In this document: piece after piece, positions 1 to 8,692 of the stretch
Layout: every line of letters begins with the position of its first letter
How positions within the stretch are numbered: the stretch's first letter is position 1
Origin: Rhodopseudomonas palustris
GTDB lineage: Bacteria > Pseudomonadota > Alphaproteobacteria > Rhizobiales > Xanthobacteraceae
Reading direction: 5' to 3'
Length of the DNA stretch: 64,000 bases
Assembly (NCBI RefSeq): GCF_003591005.1
Contig: NZ_QYYD01000014.1
Span: forward strand, 62,001 to 126,000
The notes under the pieces: generated by a model
Told to the model about the DNA's origin: nothing
Seen by the model: the letters and a program-made list of their open reading frames with translations, nothing else
Databases searched by the model: none
Made by a program: the position numbers and the translations under genes

Positions 1-57
1 ATCGCTGCCACCCTGGCGGCTGTTCAAGCTAAAGGGGATTTGAGCGATGCAATCTAA
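1..57 (+). CDS. C-terminal end of an unidentified protein (partial)
   Basis: From the first base an open frame encodes about 18 residues ending DLSDAI and stops at a TAA at 55-57. The stop overlaps the start of the next small gene, which suggests translational coupling. Too little is visible to name a family, and it could be chance. Seen: open frame and stop. Inferred: a real gene entering from the left. Confidence 0.3.
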   Translation: MAATLAAVQAKGDLSDAI

Positions 58-247
58 TACACGACATTTCGACGCTTTATTTGATCATCTCGAAGCAGCC
101 GCCGCGATTGCCACACTTCTGAATCTTAAGCATCTCCGCTATATCCTATCGATGGCAACGATCGAGTCGACTGAGCGCTTTGTCGAACTTTCAGGAGTCT
201 CTGTGACAGACCTCTCAAGTTCGACAGAGGCCTCGCAGCGCGGCTAG
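47..247 (+). CDS. Small hypothetical protein, 66 aa
   Basis: I do not recognise this protein. It is mostly helical and hydrophobic in the middle (LLNLKHLRYILSMA at about residues 25-38), with a Ser/Thr-rich C terminus. The start overlaps the stop of the partial frame before it, and the 3' end overlaps the 3' end of the convergent AAA ATPase gene by 33 nt. Base composition is lower in GC than the phage genes to the right, like the ATPase. A short frame in an AT-richer stretch may be real or chance. Confidence 0.4.
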   Translation: MQSNTRHFDALFDHLEAAAAIATLLNLKHLRYILSMATIESTERFVELSGVSVTDLSSSTEASQRG

Positions 248-2518
248 ATGGCTCGGATCGACCGTTTCCATAAGGCCGATGAGGGCTTTAGTTGCCGCTT
301 TACTTTCCTCAAGTGTCATCGATGAAAAGCCAATGAGATCGTCAAGACTGTCAGAATGTGATTCGAGCTGAACGAGACGCTCCAGCGCGCTCACTCGTTC
401 GCCATCAAGTTTATGAAAGTCTTTTCTAAGCCGTTCCATTTTAGATGAAAATCCGTCGCTGCCCGGACAGCGGAAAGCGAGGAATACGTCCAAAACCCGC
501 CGCAGAACGTTTGGCATCATATAAGCATACTCGTAGTCCGCGTCGCTGCTCGCCTCAAACTTGAGGACGTGGTCTACAAGATAGTGGTACTCCGAGTCAT
601 ACTCGCGGAGTAATCTTGACATCTCTACAATTGTGGTGGCCCGCGTTTCTGTACCAGGCGTAAGTCTAACGTCGAGAAATAGAAAGCATGCGGAAGGCAA
701 AGTTGCTTTGTTGCGCGGCCGATGGAAACGGCTCCATGCCTTCTTGAATTCGTTCATGCAATTCTGATTGTGGGTCATAACAAAAACTTGCGCAGCTTGC
801 CCCAGTCGACTGATAAGCAGTGCGCAGGCGTAGTTAAGGGCTTTGCTATCCAAACTTGAAATCGGATCGTCCACAACGACTATGCAATCTTGTATTGACA
901 GTCCGTCGGATTCGAGCGTGGACAGGAAATAACATATCGCGATTGCTGTCTTCTCGCCTTCACTAGGGCTGCCTTCAATTGGACGGCCTCGTCGATGAAT
1001 TTCGTATCCATTGTCTACGCTGACAATCGACAGTTCCTTGTGGCCAAGATATGCTTCGATTAGTCGATTAATCTTTTCAGCTGCTCGCCCGTGCTCTTTA
1101 ACGCGGATGCTCAATTCCCGCACCTTTGACTGAATATCCTCCAACGCAATCTTTGCAGCTTTGAATTCGTTTGCTGCGCTAGTCGCTTCGCTGAGGAGTT
1201 CGTCATAGCGAGCTTTGTTCTTGAACAAGTGGTCCCTGCGCAGTGCTAGTTGCGCTTCTTCCTGTCGCTTTAAGAAGCTTTCGCATGCCTCATTGTGCTT
1301 GTCGATTTGAAGGTTCAATACGCCAAACCAGGATTCGATCAGACTGAAAGCTCTGTCAGCTCGATCTATGACGGATGCGCAATCCTCAGGGTCAGGCATC
1401 AAGGTGGGTCTGGCCAGTTTTTCTTCAATGTCAGATATTGCTGTGTCAAAAACTTCTGCAATTGCAGCCGAGAGCGCATCCTTGATCGAATTGGAAGCCT
1501 TGTCGTAAGCTTCACGTCGATCCGCTATGATGTCCTTGGGGGACGGAATTGCCAAAGCTAATTGCTGAAAGTAAATCCGTTCCTTTTCGAACGTTTGCTT
1601 TGCTGCGGTGAGCGCGTTTTGAAATTGTGCGAAACCCTCGTCTAAGGCGCTTGCCAATAGTTCTTTTCGTTTGGCCGATAGCGGACCGCCGCACAGCAGA
1701 CACTCGTTAAGATCGTGGTCCCCGTGGTACTCCGCCCCTTCGTGCACCCAACGTAACATTTCCGAATGTGTCTCTAATTCGGGAATTATCGTGAGACTGG
1801 GCGTCTCCTGCATCAAGCTTCCTGTCTTCAGAAGAACGTCGCGTATTGATGCCGTGTCGAAGTCCAGTTTCAGAAGTGCCGGCATCGCCTCTTCGCGCCG
1901 GCAGACCTCCCTTACCGCCGACAGAATCGTCTCGTCGAGCAACGATTTCGCGTCAAGTTCGAGTGTCGCATAGTCCGTGGTTAGTTGTGGAGCTTCGTAT
2001 TTTCGGTTCGTGAGGCGGATTTCCTGAGCAATCGTTCGAGCCAAATCGCGCTTGAATGCGGATATTTGTCTTTCGCTCGTAGCGACCAGCCGCTCGGCGC
2101 CTGCCAATCGCTCTTTGGCCGCGGGGATGGCTGCCTCAGCCGCTCTCAGCCCTTCGGCCGCTTCGGCCTGTTCTTCGCCAATATAGAAGACAGGCCGAGC
2201 TTTCCCAGCGGACCATTGGAGGTTGAGATTGACAAAATCCTCATTGAACACTGCCAAGCGAATACCCGATGCGCTCGCTGTCCCGATGCGGAGCGTCTGT
2301 CCGGTATCCGTGACGAGTTCAATCTCGCATCGATTGGGCAGCAGGTCGCGGCTTGACGTTGACTGAATCGCCGAGAGGCACCGCGAGAGCGTGCTCTTGC
2401 CTGAGCCATTGAACCCATAAATAAGATTGAACTTCTTGAAATCGATGCTCGGCGTTTTGGAGGTTCGGGCGGCTAAAATGCCCGCGTTCTGTAGCCTCGA
2501 AATATTTCTGATAAGCAT
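215..2518 (-). CDS. AAA_13-type ATPase with HEPN motif, RloC/PrrC-like anticodon nuclease candidate
   Basis: A 767-residue SMC/Rad50-like ATPase. The Walker A motif GFNGSGKST is at residues 35-43, a zinc-hook-like CLLC at 273-276 sits between long coiled coils (about 115-210 and 400-490), a signature-like SEGEK follows at 518-522, Walker B VVVDDP is at 547-552 and an H-loop MTHN at 581-584. The C-terminal helical region holds R714 and H721 in a RLVQLESH pattern, the Rx4-6H signature of HEPN ribonucleases. RloC and PrrC are known to join such an ATPase to a HEPN anticodon nuclease that cuts tRNA on phage infection or DNA damage. The gene stands alone, with no restriction-modification genes seen here, and its lower GC than the adjacent phage genes suggests separate acquisition. 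Nuclease activity is inferred; a different AAA_13 defence ATPase remains possible. Confidence 0.75.
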   Translation of the reverse strand: MLIRNISRLQNAGILAARTSKTPSIDFKKFNLIYGFNGSGKSTLSRCLSAIQSTSSRDLLPNRCEIELVTDTGQTLRIGTASASGIRLAVFNEDFVNLNLQWSAGKARPVFYIGEEQAEAAEGLRAAEAAIPAAKERLAGAERLVATSERQISAFKRDLARTIAQEIRLTNRKYEAPQLTTDYATLELDAKSLLDETILSAVREVCRREEAMPALLKLDFDTASIRDVLLKTGSLMQETPSLTIIPELETHSEMLRWVHEGAEYHGDHDLNECLLCGGPLSAKRKELLASALDEGFAQFQNALTAAKQTFEKERIYFQQLALAIPSPKDIIADRREAYDKASNSIKDALSAAIAEVFDTAISDIEEKLARPTLMPDPEDCASVIDRADRAFSLIESWFGVLNLQIDKHNEACESFLKRQEEAQLALRRDHLFKNKARYDELLSEATSAANEFKAAKIALEDIQSKVRELSIRVKEHGRAAEKINRLIEAYLGHKELSIVSVDNGYEIHRRGRPIEGSPSEGEKTAIAICYFLSTLESDGLSIQDCIVVVDDPISSLDSKALNYACALLISRLGQAAQVFVMTHNQNCMNEFKKAWSRFHRPRNKATLPSACFLFLDVRLTPGTETRATTIVEMSRLLREYDSEYHYLVDHVLKFEASSDADYEYAYMMPNVLRRVLDVFLAFRCPGSDGFSSKMERLRKDFHKLDGERVSALERLVQLESHSDSLDDLIGFSSMTLEESKAATKALIGLMETVDPSHLAALRGLCRT

Positions 2519-2664
2519 GTCGAATCCATTTCTGGTGATCTAATAGCCAAACACGAAACCGGACTAGCGACAATCTAGCCAATTTTCCGCGGAGTAGTCC
2601 GGATCTGCCCTTTTGATGCGACAGCGACATCCGGATATTCTCGCAGAGAGTGTGAGGCAGTGGG

Positions 2665-3012
2665 ATGATCAGGGATTGGCTCAGATCATGGGTCGGTGTT
2701 TGGAGGGCGCGCTGGGCTCTACGCTTTTGGGCGAGCCGGGCCATAGTCGACAGGGATACCGATGACGAAATTGTCCGGTTGTTTCAGACGGCCGACCTTC
2801 TCGATCCGGATACCCTCGACCGCCTCACGACGCTGATCAATCAACAAGAAGCCGCGCCCACCGACGAATGGGCGGGCATCCCGCAAGAGCTGCTGGACGG
2901 CCGTCAGGAGCCTCAAATTGACCTTCAAACTATCTCGGCGGCCATTGATGCCTCCGATGGCAAAATCGTCCCGTTGCGCCCCGCGGGCGGCACGGCGCCG
3001 GGGAAGGATTAG
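2665..3012 (+). CDS. Hypothetical protein, 115 aa
   Basis: Unrecognised. The N-terminal 30 residues are basic and Trp-rich (a weak membrane or amphipathic segment), followed by an acidic, soluble, helical region that contains DTDDEIVRLFQTADLLDPDTLDRL. A GAGG about 7 nt before the ATG can serve as ribosome binding site. It is divergent from the AAA ATPase and ends 5 nt from the 3' end of the convergent head-protein gene, so it marks the border between cargo and phage structural genes. The amino-acid composition looks like a real protein, but no family is assigned. Confidence 0.5.
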   Translation: MIRDWLRSWVGVWRARWALRFWASRAIVDRDTDDEIVRLFQTADLLDPDTLDRLTTLINQQEAAPTDEWAGIPQELLDGRQEPQIDLQTISAAIDASDGKIVPLRPAGGTAPGKD

Positions 3013-3017
3013 CGGTA

Positions 3018-3797
3018 TCAGGTGGCCAGGGCTTCCGGCATTGCACCCGGCCGGTAGGCGAAGCCCGGGTCGATGCCGTCCGGCACCTCGATCGTGCGCA
3101 GGCTGCCATCGGACAGACGTATGCTGCGCTCGACCATGACGATCTCCGGCGCGTCCGATACGGTCCAGCCGTAGCGGCCGAGATCGCGCTCGGACAGGCT
3201 CATCACCGTGCAATGGCAGAACCAGCCGTTCGGCGGATAGTGCGTCTGCCACCATGGATCGTCGACCGGCAGGATCAGCCCGTGCCAGGCCTGATGCTGC
3301 GGCCGCGGGTGCTTTTGGCCTTCGAGATGGACGTAGCGAAGGTATGGCCGCATCGTCTTGACCCGCTGGATCTGCTGCCAGCGGCCGGCCGCATAGGCGG
3401 TCGACATGTTGGTGTCGAAGATCACGCGCGATCGCCAGCCACGCGAGCCGCGATAGCTCCAGCCGTGATCGGCAACGATGCGGTCGAAGTCGGCGCGAAA
3501 CTGCTCGATGCTGCGCCCGTCTGCGATGGCGTCGAGAACCGCATCGTGGAAGTCCGCGAGCAGCGCCTTCGTCTGTGCGCCGGCGACGGTGAAGCCGACC
3601 GAGTGTTCGGCCTCCCACAGATCGGTCCAGGTCGCGCTCGGCATGTCGATCTTGGCGCGCAGAAAGTCGATCGCCTCGACCGGATCGACATCGAACGGCA
3701 GCACTTCGGCGGACAGCTGTAGGCTGCCACCGCAACAGGCGCAGCTGCCTACACCGATCGGGGCACCGTGACGCCTAAGCACCGCCGATCTCCGCAC
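3018..3797 (-). CDS. Phage head morphogenesis protein, Mu gp30 (protein F)-like
   Basis: The Mu F / SPP1 gp7 family comprises minor head proteins that sit at the portal and help start capsid assembly. The family signature is clear in the centre and C-terminal half: the HQAWHGL segment, DDPWW, and PPNGWFCHCTV with its paired cysteines. A CxxC pair near the N terminus (CACC, about residues 19-22) is also seen. At 259 residues it is much shorter than Mu F (over 400), so the C-terminal extension is absent. The start overlaps the 3' end of the portal gene by 23 nt, as expected for coupled morphogenesis genes. The exact start is uncertain because the first residues are atypical. Confidence 0.85.
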   Translation of the reverse strand: MRRSAVLRRHGAPIGVGSCACCGGSLQLSAEVLPFDVDPVEAIDFLRAKIDMPSATWTDLWEAEHSVGFTVAGAQTKALLADFHDAVLDAIADGRSIEQFRADFDRIVADHGWSYRGSRGWRSRVIFDTNMSTAYAAGRWQQIQRVKTMRPYLRYVHLEGQKHPRPQHQAWHGLILPVDDPWWQTHYPPNGWFCHCTVMSLSERDLGRYGWTVSDAPEIVMVERSIRLSDGSLRTIEVPDGIDPGFAYRPGAMPEALAT

Positions 3798-5397
3798 GGC
3801 CGGTCAGGTTGGCGATCACCCGCGCCATCCGCATCATGCCGGCGAGATTTAGTTCGGCGATGCCGGGCTGCAGCTGCTGCAGCTCATGCCGAACCTGGTC
3901 CAACGTCTCGCAGCGCTCGATCACGCCGCGGATGTCGTCGATCAACGCATCGGACGCAGCGCCGGCGAATTGCTCCGCCTGATCCGACAGCGCCTTGACG
4001 GCGTCGGGCACGCGGCGGAGCTGCGCGGCATTGAGCTGCGGCGGTGCCGGTCGCGACGGGAGGCCATACGATGGATCGAACGGCGCGCTCTGCGCCGGCG
4101 CCGTCAGCAGCTCGGTCGGCTTGTCAGGCGTGCCGGGCGCCGGCAGCGGAATGCCGAGCAAATCGTTGGCCCAGCTCTTTTCGACCTGCAGCCCCATCGG
4201 GACCAGGCGGGTGATGCCATCGAGGATCTGCGCGACGTTCTTCTCGTCGGGCCGGCCGATCCGCAGTCGCGGATAGGCACGCTGTGGCCCGAATTCGAGC
4301 TGGATCCACGGCAGCACCAGATCGCGGTTGAGGATCGCCGAAAGCGCCTTAGCGTCGGCGCGCTCGATGTCCTCCTGGACCTGGCGGTGCTCCTGGCCGA
4401 CGGCGTGACCGCCCGCGATCGCGTCGGTGGTGGCGGTCTGGCCGAGCACCGCCTTGGACATCTGTTGATCGAGCCAGTCGACGCGCTTGACGTAGAGATC
4501 TCCGGTGGCGTTGAAGCCCTCGTTGCGAATGAACTCGATCGCCATCGATTCCGGAATGATTGCCGCGCAGTCGCCGGCGATGTTGGCGACGGCGCGAAAC
4601 AGCGTGTCCTTGTCGGCCGCGGTGGTGCCGGCCGGATACTTGCCGACGCGAACGGGCTGGCCGAACACCTGAGTGAAGATCGCCCAGTCGCGCAGCGTGA
4701 ACGCCTTGAACATCCAAGACCAGGATGCGAGACGCGCCAGGCCCGAGCGCACCGGCAATCCGCTCTTGGCGCGGATCACCGCCGCGATGAATTTGCCGGG
4801 CGGTAGCTTGGTGTAGCCGGGCAGCGGCGACGGCGGCACCGCCGACAGCCAGCCATCCTGCGCGGCGTCGACGCGCAGCAGCGGCGTGACGCCGTCTTTG
4901 GGATCGAACCTGAACCAGCGCGGATCGCGCCACTCCAGCCGCGCCGGCTGCCATTGTCCCTCGCTGGTGTCCCAGACGATCTCGGTGAAGCTAATGCCCT
5001 TGCCGATGGCGTCGAGGATGTCGAACAACTCAAACTGCAGCTCGTCGCGGCCGAGCCAGCGTTCGATCAGCGCCGCCTGCGCCTTGGCTTCCGGCGTGTC
5101 GTCGGCGGCGTCGACCTGAATGTCGAGCTGCGAGACCGAACGCTTGCGGGTGGCCAAAATGCCGGCGTAGTGCGCGTCGCGCTCCTCGATCTGTTCGGCG
5201 AGCTCGAAATACGACAACGGCTCACCTTGATCGGCCTCGCGCAGCAACGCCGCCAGCCGACGCGGGTTGAGCCCGTCACCCGGATAGGCGGCGAATGGCG
5301 AGCGGATGCCGGACACCGTCGGGCCGGCGATCTCCGAGGTGAGCACACGGCGGATCGGTTCGCCGTCGGGGCCGTACAGCACAGGAGGTGTCGACAT
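3775..5397 (-). CDS. Portal protein, Mu gp29 (DUF935)-like
   Basis: This 540-residue protein has the features of the DUF935 portal family, the dodecameric ring through which DNA enters and leaves the Mu-type head. Recognisable stretches include SYFELAEQIEERDAHYAGIL, the KGISFTEIVW segment, and the AIFTQVFGQPVRVGKYP region typical of gp29. A GAGGAG lies about 9 nt before the ATG, supporting the start. It lies between the large terminase (upstream) and protein F (downstream, overlapping), the order used by Mu. Length is close to Mu gp29 (about 512 residues). Confidence 0.92.
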   Translation of the reverse strand: MSTPPVLYGPDGEPIRRVLTSEIAGPTVSGIRSPFAAYPGDGLNPRRLAALLREADQGEPLSYFELAEQIEERDAHYAGILATRKRSVSQLDIQVDAADDTPEAKAQAALIERWLGRDELQFELFDILDAIGKGISFTEIVWDTSEGQWQPARLEWRDPRWFRFDPKDGVTPLLRVDAAQDGWLSAVPPSPLPGYTKLPPGKFIAAVIRAKSGLPVRSGLARLASWSWMFKAFTLRDWAIFTQVFGQPVRVGKYPAGTTAADKDTLFRAVANIAGDCAAIIPESMAIEFIRNEGFNATGDLYVKRVDWLDQQMSKAVLGQTATTDAIAGGHAVGQEHRQVQEDIERADAKALSAILNRDLVLPWIQLEFGPQRAYPRLRIGRPDEKNVAQILDGITRLVPMGLQVEKSWANDLLGIPLPAPGTPDKPTELLTAPAQSAPFDPSYGLPSRPAPPQLNAAQLRRVPDAVKALSDQAEQFAGAASDALIDDIRGVIERCETLDQVRHELQQLQPGIAELNLAGMMRMARVIANLTGRAEIGGA

Positions 5398-5414
5398 CGG
5401 GCGGTCTCCTCAGC

Positions 5415-7049
5415 TCACAGCGAACCGCGCAGCCGCGCGCCGAGCGGCGCACGCCACCACGTGTGAACGCCGTCGTCGTCAGGCGGGCCATCGTCATCGC
5501 GGATGTCGGGCCGCTCGTCGGCGCCGCGATAGTCGAACTCGACGATGCCCGACCGGGTCTGCGCATAGGCGAGCACCAGCGCGATGGCAAAGTCGCCATG
5601 GCGCTTGCCGCCTTCGATGCTCTTGGTGCGCAGGTCCGGAATCAGCGGGATGCCGCGCACCGTGCGCACGAGTGACAGGTCGTCGACCAGATCGGCGTGC
5701 TGCGGGATCAGGATCATGCCGTCCTCGAACGCCGTCTTCAGCGGCGGAAAGTTCTCCAAGTACCAGGCCGCCGTCAGATTGAGCTGCTCGACGCGCAGCG
5801 CGCCGTATTTCTGCGCGGCGACTTCGGCCAAATAGGCGCCGTTGCCGGTGGCGTCCATCTTGCCGCCGATGAAGCGCGGCAGCCGGTCGAGCACATAGAA
5901 CAGCACCTGCTTCTGTTGCTCGAACGGAATGCCGAGCATTTCGACGGTGAACGGCACGGTGCGTTTCAGCGTCTTGCCGATGGCGATCGGCGCGATCACG
6001 CTCAAGTCGGATTTGCGGCCGAAGTCCTGGCCGAAGGCGTGCTGGCGATTGGGATCGAGCGCCTGCAACGGCGCGTCGAGCGTCTCCGCGCACCACGCGG
6101 CGATGTCCGCCTCGCGCACATCCTTCGGCAGGAAGGTGAACTCCGGCTTGCGCTGCAGCCGCAGCACCTTGAAGTCCCCGATCATCCGCGCCTCGATCAA
6201 CGGCCGCGGCAGATATACGCCGCCGCCTTTGGACGGCACGCAAAACAGCTCCTCGTCAGCGTCGTCGCCGTAGGACGCAATGATGCCGGCGCGCCAGGCG
6301 GCCTCGGCTTCCGCCGACCATGGCTTGCCCTGCACCAGACAGATCCGCCGAAATAGCCCGTCGGCCAGCGCGTCGTCGAAGGTGATGCGCTCGACGTGGT
6401 ACGGGTTGCGGCCGCCGCGGGCGTCGTCGATCAGCCGGGCGAAGGCGTTGTCGGCGCCGAGGTGGGTCGAGATCACCAGCACCTTGCCGCCCCACATCAG
6501 CAGCGCGATCGCCGCCTTCATCACGCCGGGGAGATCGTCGTGGAACGCCGCTTCGTCGATGATCACATAGCCTTGCCGGCCGCGCAGGCTGCGCGGCCGC
6601 GACGCCAGCGCGACGATCTCAAAGCCCGAGGCGAAGGCGATACGAAACGCCTGTATGTGCCGATCGGGATTGCCGTCGTCGAACAGAAATTCGTCGACCG
6701 ACGGCGCTGCCTCATTGAAGCTGCGCGCCCACATTGCGCAGACGTCGATGAACTCGCGCGCCATATCGAGATTGTAGCCGATGTAAAACGTGTCCATGCC
6801 GCCGGCGGCGCGGGTCGCCGCCGAGGTCAGCACGGCGTCGCCGGCCACTGCCCAGGTCACGCCTATGCGCCGGCTCTTTTCGCAGAGTGTGATCTGGTGC
6901 ATCGCCGTCGCGCCAAGCAACCGCTGCTGATAGCCGAGCAACACTTCCTCGATGCAGCCGTTGCCCACGAACAGTTTTTCAGCTGACACCATGCCGCCGC
7001 GCCGGACCTCGATCCATTCGGCTCTACTGATTATAGGAGCGTCAATCAT
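5415..7049 (-). CDS. Large terminase subunit, Mu gp28-like
   Basis: The motor ATPase and nuclease that packages phage DNA. Numbering from the upstream ATG at 7061, an ATPase P-loop-like CEKSRRIGVTW lies at residues 60-70, Walker B VIIDEAAFHDD at 166-176, and RQGY precedes it as in gp28 proteins. The C-terminal half contains the nuclease-type acidic stretches GQDFGRKSD and DATGNGAYLAE. I place the start at 7049 rather than 7061 because GGAAAG sits 4 nt before that ATG and nothing resembling an RBS precedes the other. The gene is separated from its small-terminase partner by the oppositely oriented gene at 7100-7765, which breaks the usual gp27-gp28 coupling. Confidence 0.92.
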   Translation of the reverse strand: MIDAPIISRAEWIEVRRGGMVSAEKLFVGNGCIEEVLLGYQQRLLGATAMHQITLCEKSRRIGVTWAVAGDAVLTSAATRAAGGMDTFYIGYNLDMAREFIDVCAMWARSFNEAAPSVDEFLFDDGNPDRHIQAFRIAFASGFEIVALASRPRSLRGRQGYVIIDEAAFHDDLPGVMKAAIALLMWGGKVLVISTHLGADNAFARLIDDARGGRNPYHVERITFDDALADGLFRRICLVQGKPWSAEAEAAWRAGIIASYGDDADEELFCVPSKGGGVYLPRPLIEARMIGDFKVLRLQRKPEFTFLPKDVREADIAAWCAETLDAPLQALDPNRQHAFGQDFGRKSDLSVIAPIAIGKTLKRTVPFTVEMLGIPFEQQKQVLFYVLDRLPRFIGGKMDATGNGAYLAEVAAQKYGALRVEQLNLTAAWYLENFPPLKTAFEDGMILIPQHADLVDDLSLVRTVRGIPLIPDLRTKSIEGGKRHGDFAIALVLAYAQTRSGIVEFDYRGADERPDIRDDDGPPDDDGVHTWWRAPLGARLRGSL

Positions 7050-7099
7050 TCGACTTTCCATTTATCGACAAGGCGCTCGGTAGGCAGCATAATCCGTCT

Positions 7100-7765
7100 A
7101 TGAAAGGCATCGACCACACTAACGGGGTTCTTGTACTTGCCGGGCTCGCATGCGTTTGCTCGGTCGGATTTTCGGCCGGTATTCCATTGGTAATGGTCGA
7201 AAAAACTCCGCAGATTTCCGATTGGCTCGGGTTCGCTGGAAACGTCCTTGGCGGAGGAATAGCTCTCGTTGGCGCTGCGATCGCATGGAAGGCTGTCCAG
7301 GCACAAATCGAAACCCAGAAAGAGCAAATTGTGCTGAGCGCAGTGATTCGCGAGGCTGACAGAATCAAACGAGAGATCTCGGTGGTATACAAGTGTCAGG
7401 AGATCCTTCAAGAAGTCGGAACGCTTCTGCCTAGACCGGATGACCGGAGAGACCAAAGTACGCTGATTACTAAAGGTCTCAATTATCCCGAAGGATTTGA
7501 CAAGATCGTTGATTGGGTTGCGAATAGATCCCGAGCAGACACCTCTGACCCTCACGTAACGGAAGTCGCGCTTAGACTGAGTAGGCTGGAGACCATGCTG
7601 CGCGCAGGCTCGCTGTTTGGAAATTCGAATTATCATGGCGAAATCGTGCAGGCAATGAACGGTATCGATGAGGCCGACAGTGAGTACACAAGCAAACTCA
7701 AGAACCTTCTCGTGCGAAGCGACCAGCTTGAACAGCGGATTTGCAGAACTGTCGATAGCCTCTGA
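7100..7765 (+). CDS. Two-TM protein of unknown function, cargo gene within the terminase cluster
   Basis: A 221-residue protein with two N-terminal hydrophobic segments (about residues 10-32 and 43-63), then a helical cytoplasmic region beginning with WKAVQAQIETQKEQIVL, which looks coiled-coil. No catalytic motif is apparent. It runs opposite to all phage late genes, starts 50 nt from the divergent terminase start, ends 11 nt before the gp27 3' end, and is visibly less GC-rich than both neighbours. This placement is typical of a 'moron' expressed from its own promoter in the lysogen, for example a superinfection-exclusion or defence protein. That role is inferred; the family was not recognised. 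Confidence 0.7.
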   Translation: MKGIDHTNGVLVLAGLACVCSVGFSAGIPLVMVEKTPQISDWLGFAGNVLGGGIALVGAAIAWKAVQAQIETQKEQIVLSAVIREADRIKREISVVYKCQEILQEVGTLLPRPDDRRDQSTLITKGLNYPEGFDKIVDWVANRSRADTSDPHVTEVALRLSRLETMLRAGSLFGNSNYHGEIVQAMNGIDEADSEYTSKLKNLLVRSDQLEQRICRTVDSL

Positions 7766-7776
7766 ACGCGTGGACT

Positions 7777-8391
7777 CTAGCTAATAACGTGACGATCTAT
7801 TCCGAGGATCTTCGCTTTGATGGCGTCGATGGTTTCGGTGGTGAGGCCCTTGGCCTTTGCAATCTGGTCGACGGCCTTGGATGCCTTGGCTTTAAATTCG
7901 GCCTCGATCTTTCGCCGACCGTCGGCTGAAATCCGCTTCGCTTCCTCCGCATGCTTCAACGCCCGAGACGTCAGCATCAGCATCTCGGCGGTGTCTCCGT
8001 CGGCTTTGAGTTCGCCGGCGTTGCCGAGCATTTCGCTGATCAAGGTCTTCAAAGTCTCGGCGACCAGCAATGTGAGTGAATTGTCGCCGGCCTCGTCCAA
8101 CTTCGGCGCGATCACCGCGGCGATCTCGCGGGTCTCCTGCAGCCGCATCGATAGCGCCGCCACCTTGATGGCGGTGCGGTTGAAGGCCGAGCGCGAGATC
8201 TGCGGCGGGCGGATGATGCCTTCGCCGAACGCGGCGACCTTCAAACGCTCATTGAAGCCGTCGAGAATGTCGAGCTGACTGAGCTTGCGCTCCTTGAGCT
8301 GTTCGAACGCCCACAGCTTGGCTTCGTCCGCCCAGGATGGCAGCCGGTCGATCCCCGAGAGCCGGCCGCGCTTGGTCCGCGCGGGCGCCAT
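7777..8391 (-). CDS. Small terminase-like protein, Mu gp27 (DUF3486)-like
   Basis: This 204-residue helical protein begins with RGRLSGIDRLPSWA, the DUF3486 opening in which a short basic N terminus precedes a DNA-binding helical bundle. In Mu, gp27 is thought to act as the small terminase that selects phage ends for packaging. A central stretch around NRTAIKVAALSMRL and a long Ala/Lys/Glu-rich C-terminal helix follow. It starts 4 nt after the upstream gp26-like gene ends. Assignment rests on the N-terminal motif, length and position next to gp28. Confidence 0.87.
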   Translation of the reverse strand: MAPARTKRGRLSGIDRLPSWADEAKLWAFEQLKERKLSQLDILDGFNERLKVAAFGEGIIRPPQISRSAFNRTAIKVAALSMRLQETREIAAVIAPKLDEAGDNSLTLLVAETLKTLISEMLGNAGELKADGDTAEMLMLTSRALKHAEEAKRISADGRRKIEAEFKAKASKAVDQIAKAKGLTTETIDAIKAKILGIDRHVIS

Positions 8392-8395
8392 GGCG

Positions 8396-8692
8396 TCACG
8401 CCTCCGGCGGCGACGGCCGCTTGACGCCCTCGATCACCAGCCGGCGTTCGACGTGCTCGACGCCCTTCGGCGTCAGCTTGGCGACCACGACGCTGCCGGC
8501 GACATTACGGGTGACGGCGCCGACCGTGTCGAGATAGCCGATCTCCTCGCGCACCCAGTCGCGCGACTTGGCGATGCCAAAGGATTCCAGCACCTGCTGC
8601 AGCAGCGCGTCGTTGAGCGCGTAATTGGTTTGCGCGTGCAGCTCGCGCAGCACGATCAGCCGCGCCTCTTCGCGAATGATGTCCCGGCTCAT
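8396..8692 (-). CDS. Phage protein, Mu gp26-like winged-helix family
   Basis: A 98-residue protein with the pattern of the small Mu gp26-type family (often named VpaChn25_0724 family). An acidic N-terminal helix (IIREEARLIVLREL) is followed by a DNA-binding-like helical unit with VREEIGYLDTVGAV and a terminal strand-turn-strand (VAKLTPKGVEHVERR). Its precise role is unknown even in Mu. The start overlaps the stop of the DUF2730 gene by 4 nt (ATGA), and gp27 follows 4 nt downstream, so it is translated as part of the late packaging operon. Confidence 0.78.
   Translation of the reverse strand: MSRDIIREEARLIVLRELHAQTNYALNDALLQQVLESFGIAKSRDWVREEIGYLDTVGAVTRNVAGSVVVAKLTPKGVEHVERRLVIEGVKRPSPPEA

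Noticed and set aside
215-2518. Reading the AAA ATPase as a Rad50/SbcC homologue
   Set aside because: The length is too short for Rad50, the CxxC hook is off-centre and a HEPN-type motif follows; no SbcD partner is adjacent.
2719-3735. 338-codon minus-strand frame overlapping the head protein
   Set aside because: Arg-rich out-of-frame translation of the gp30-like gene; the conserved DDPWW and PPNGW motifs are in the other frame.
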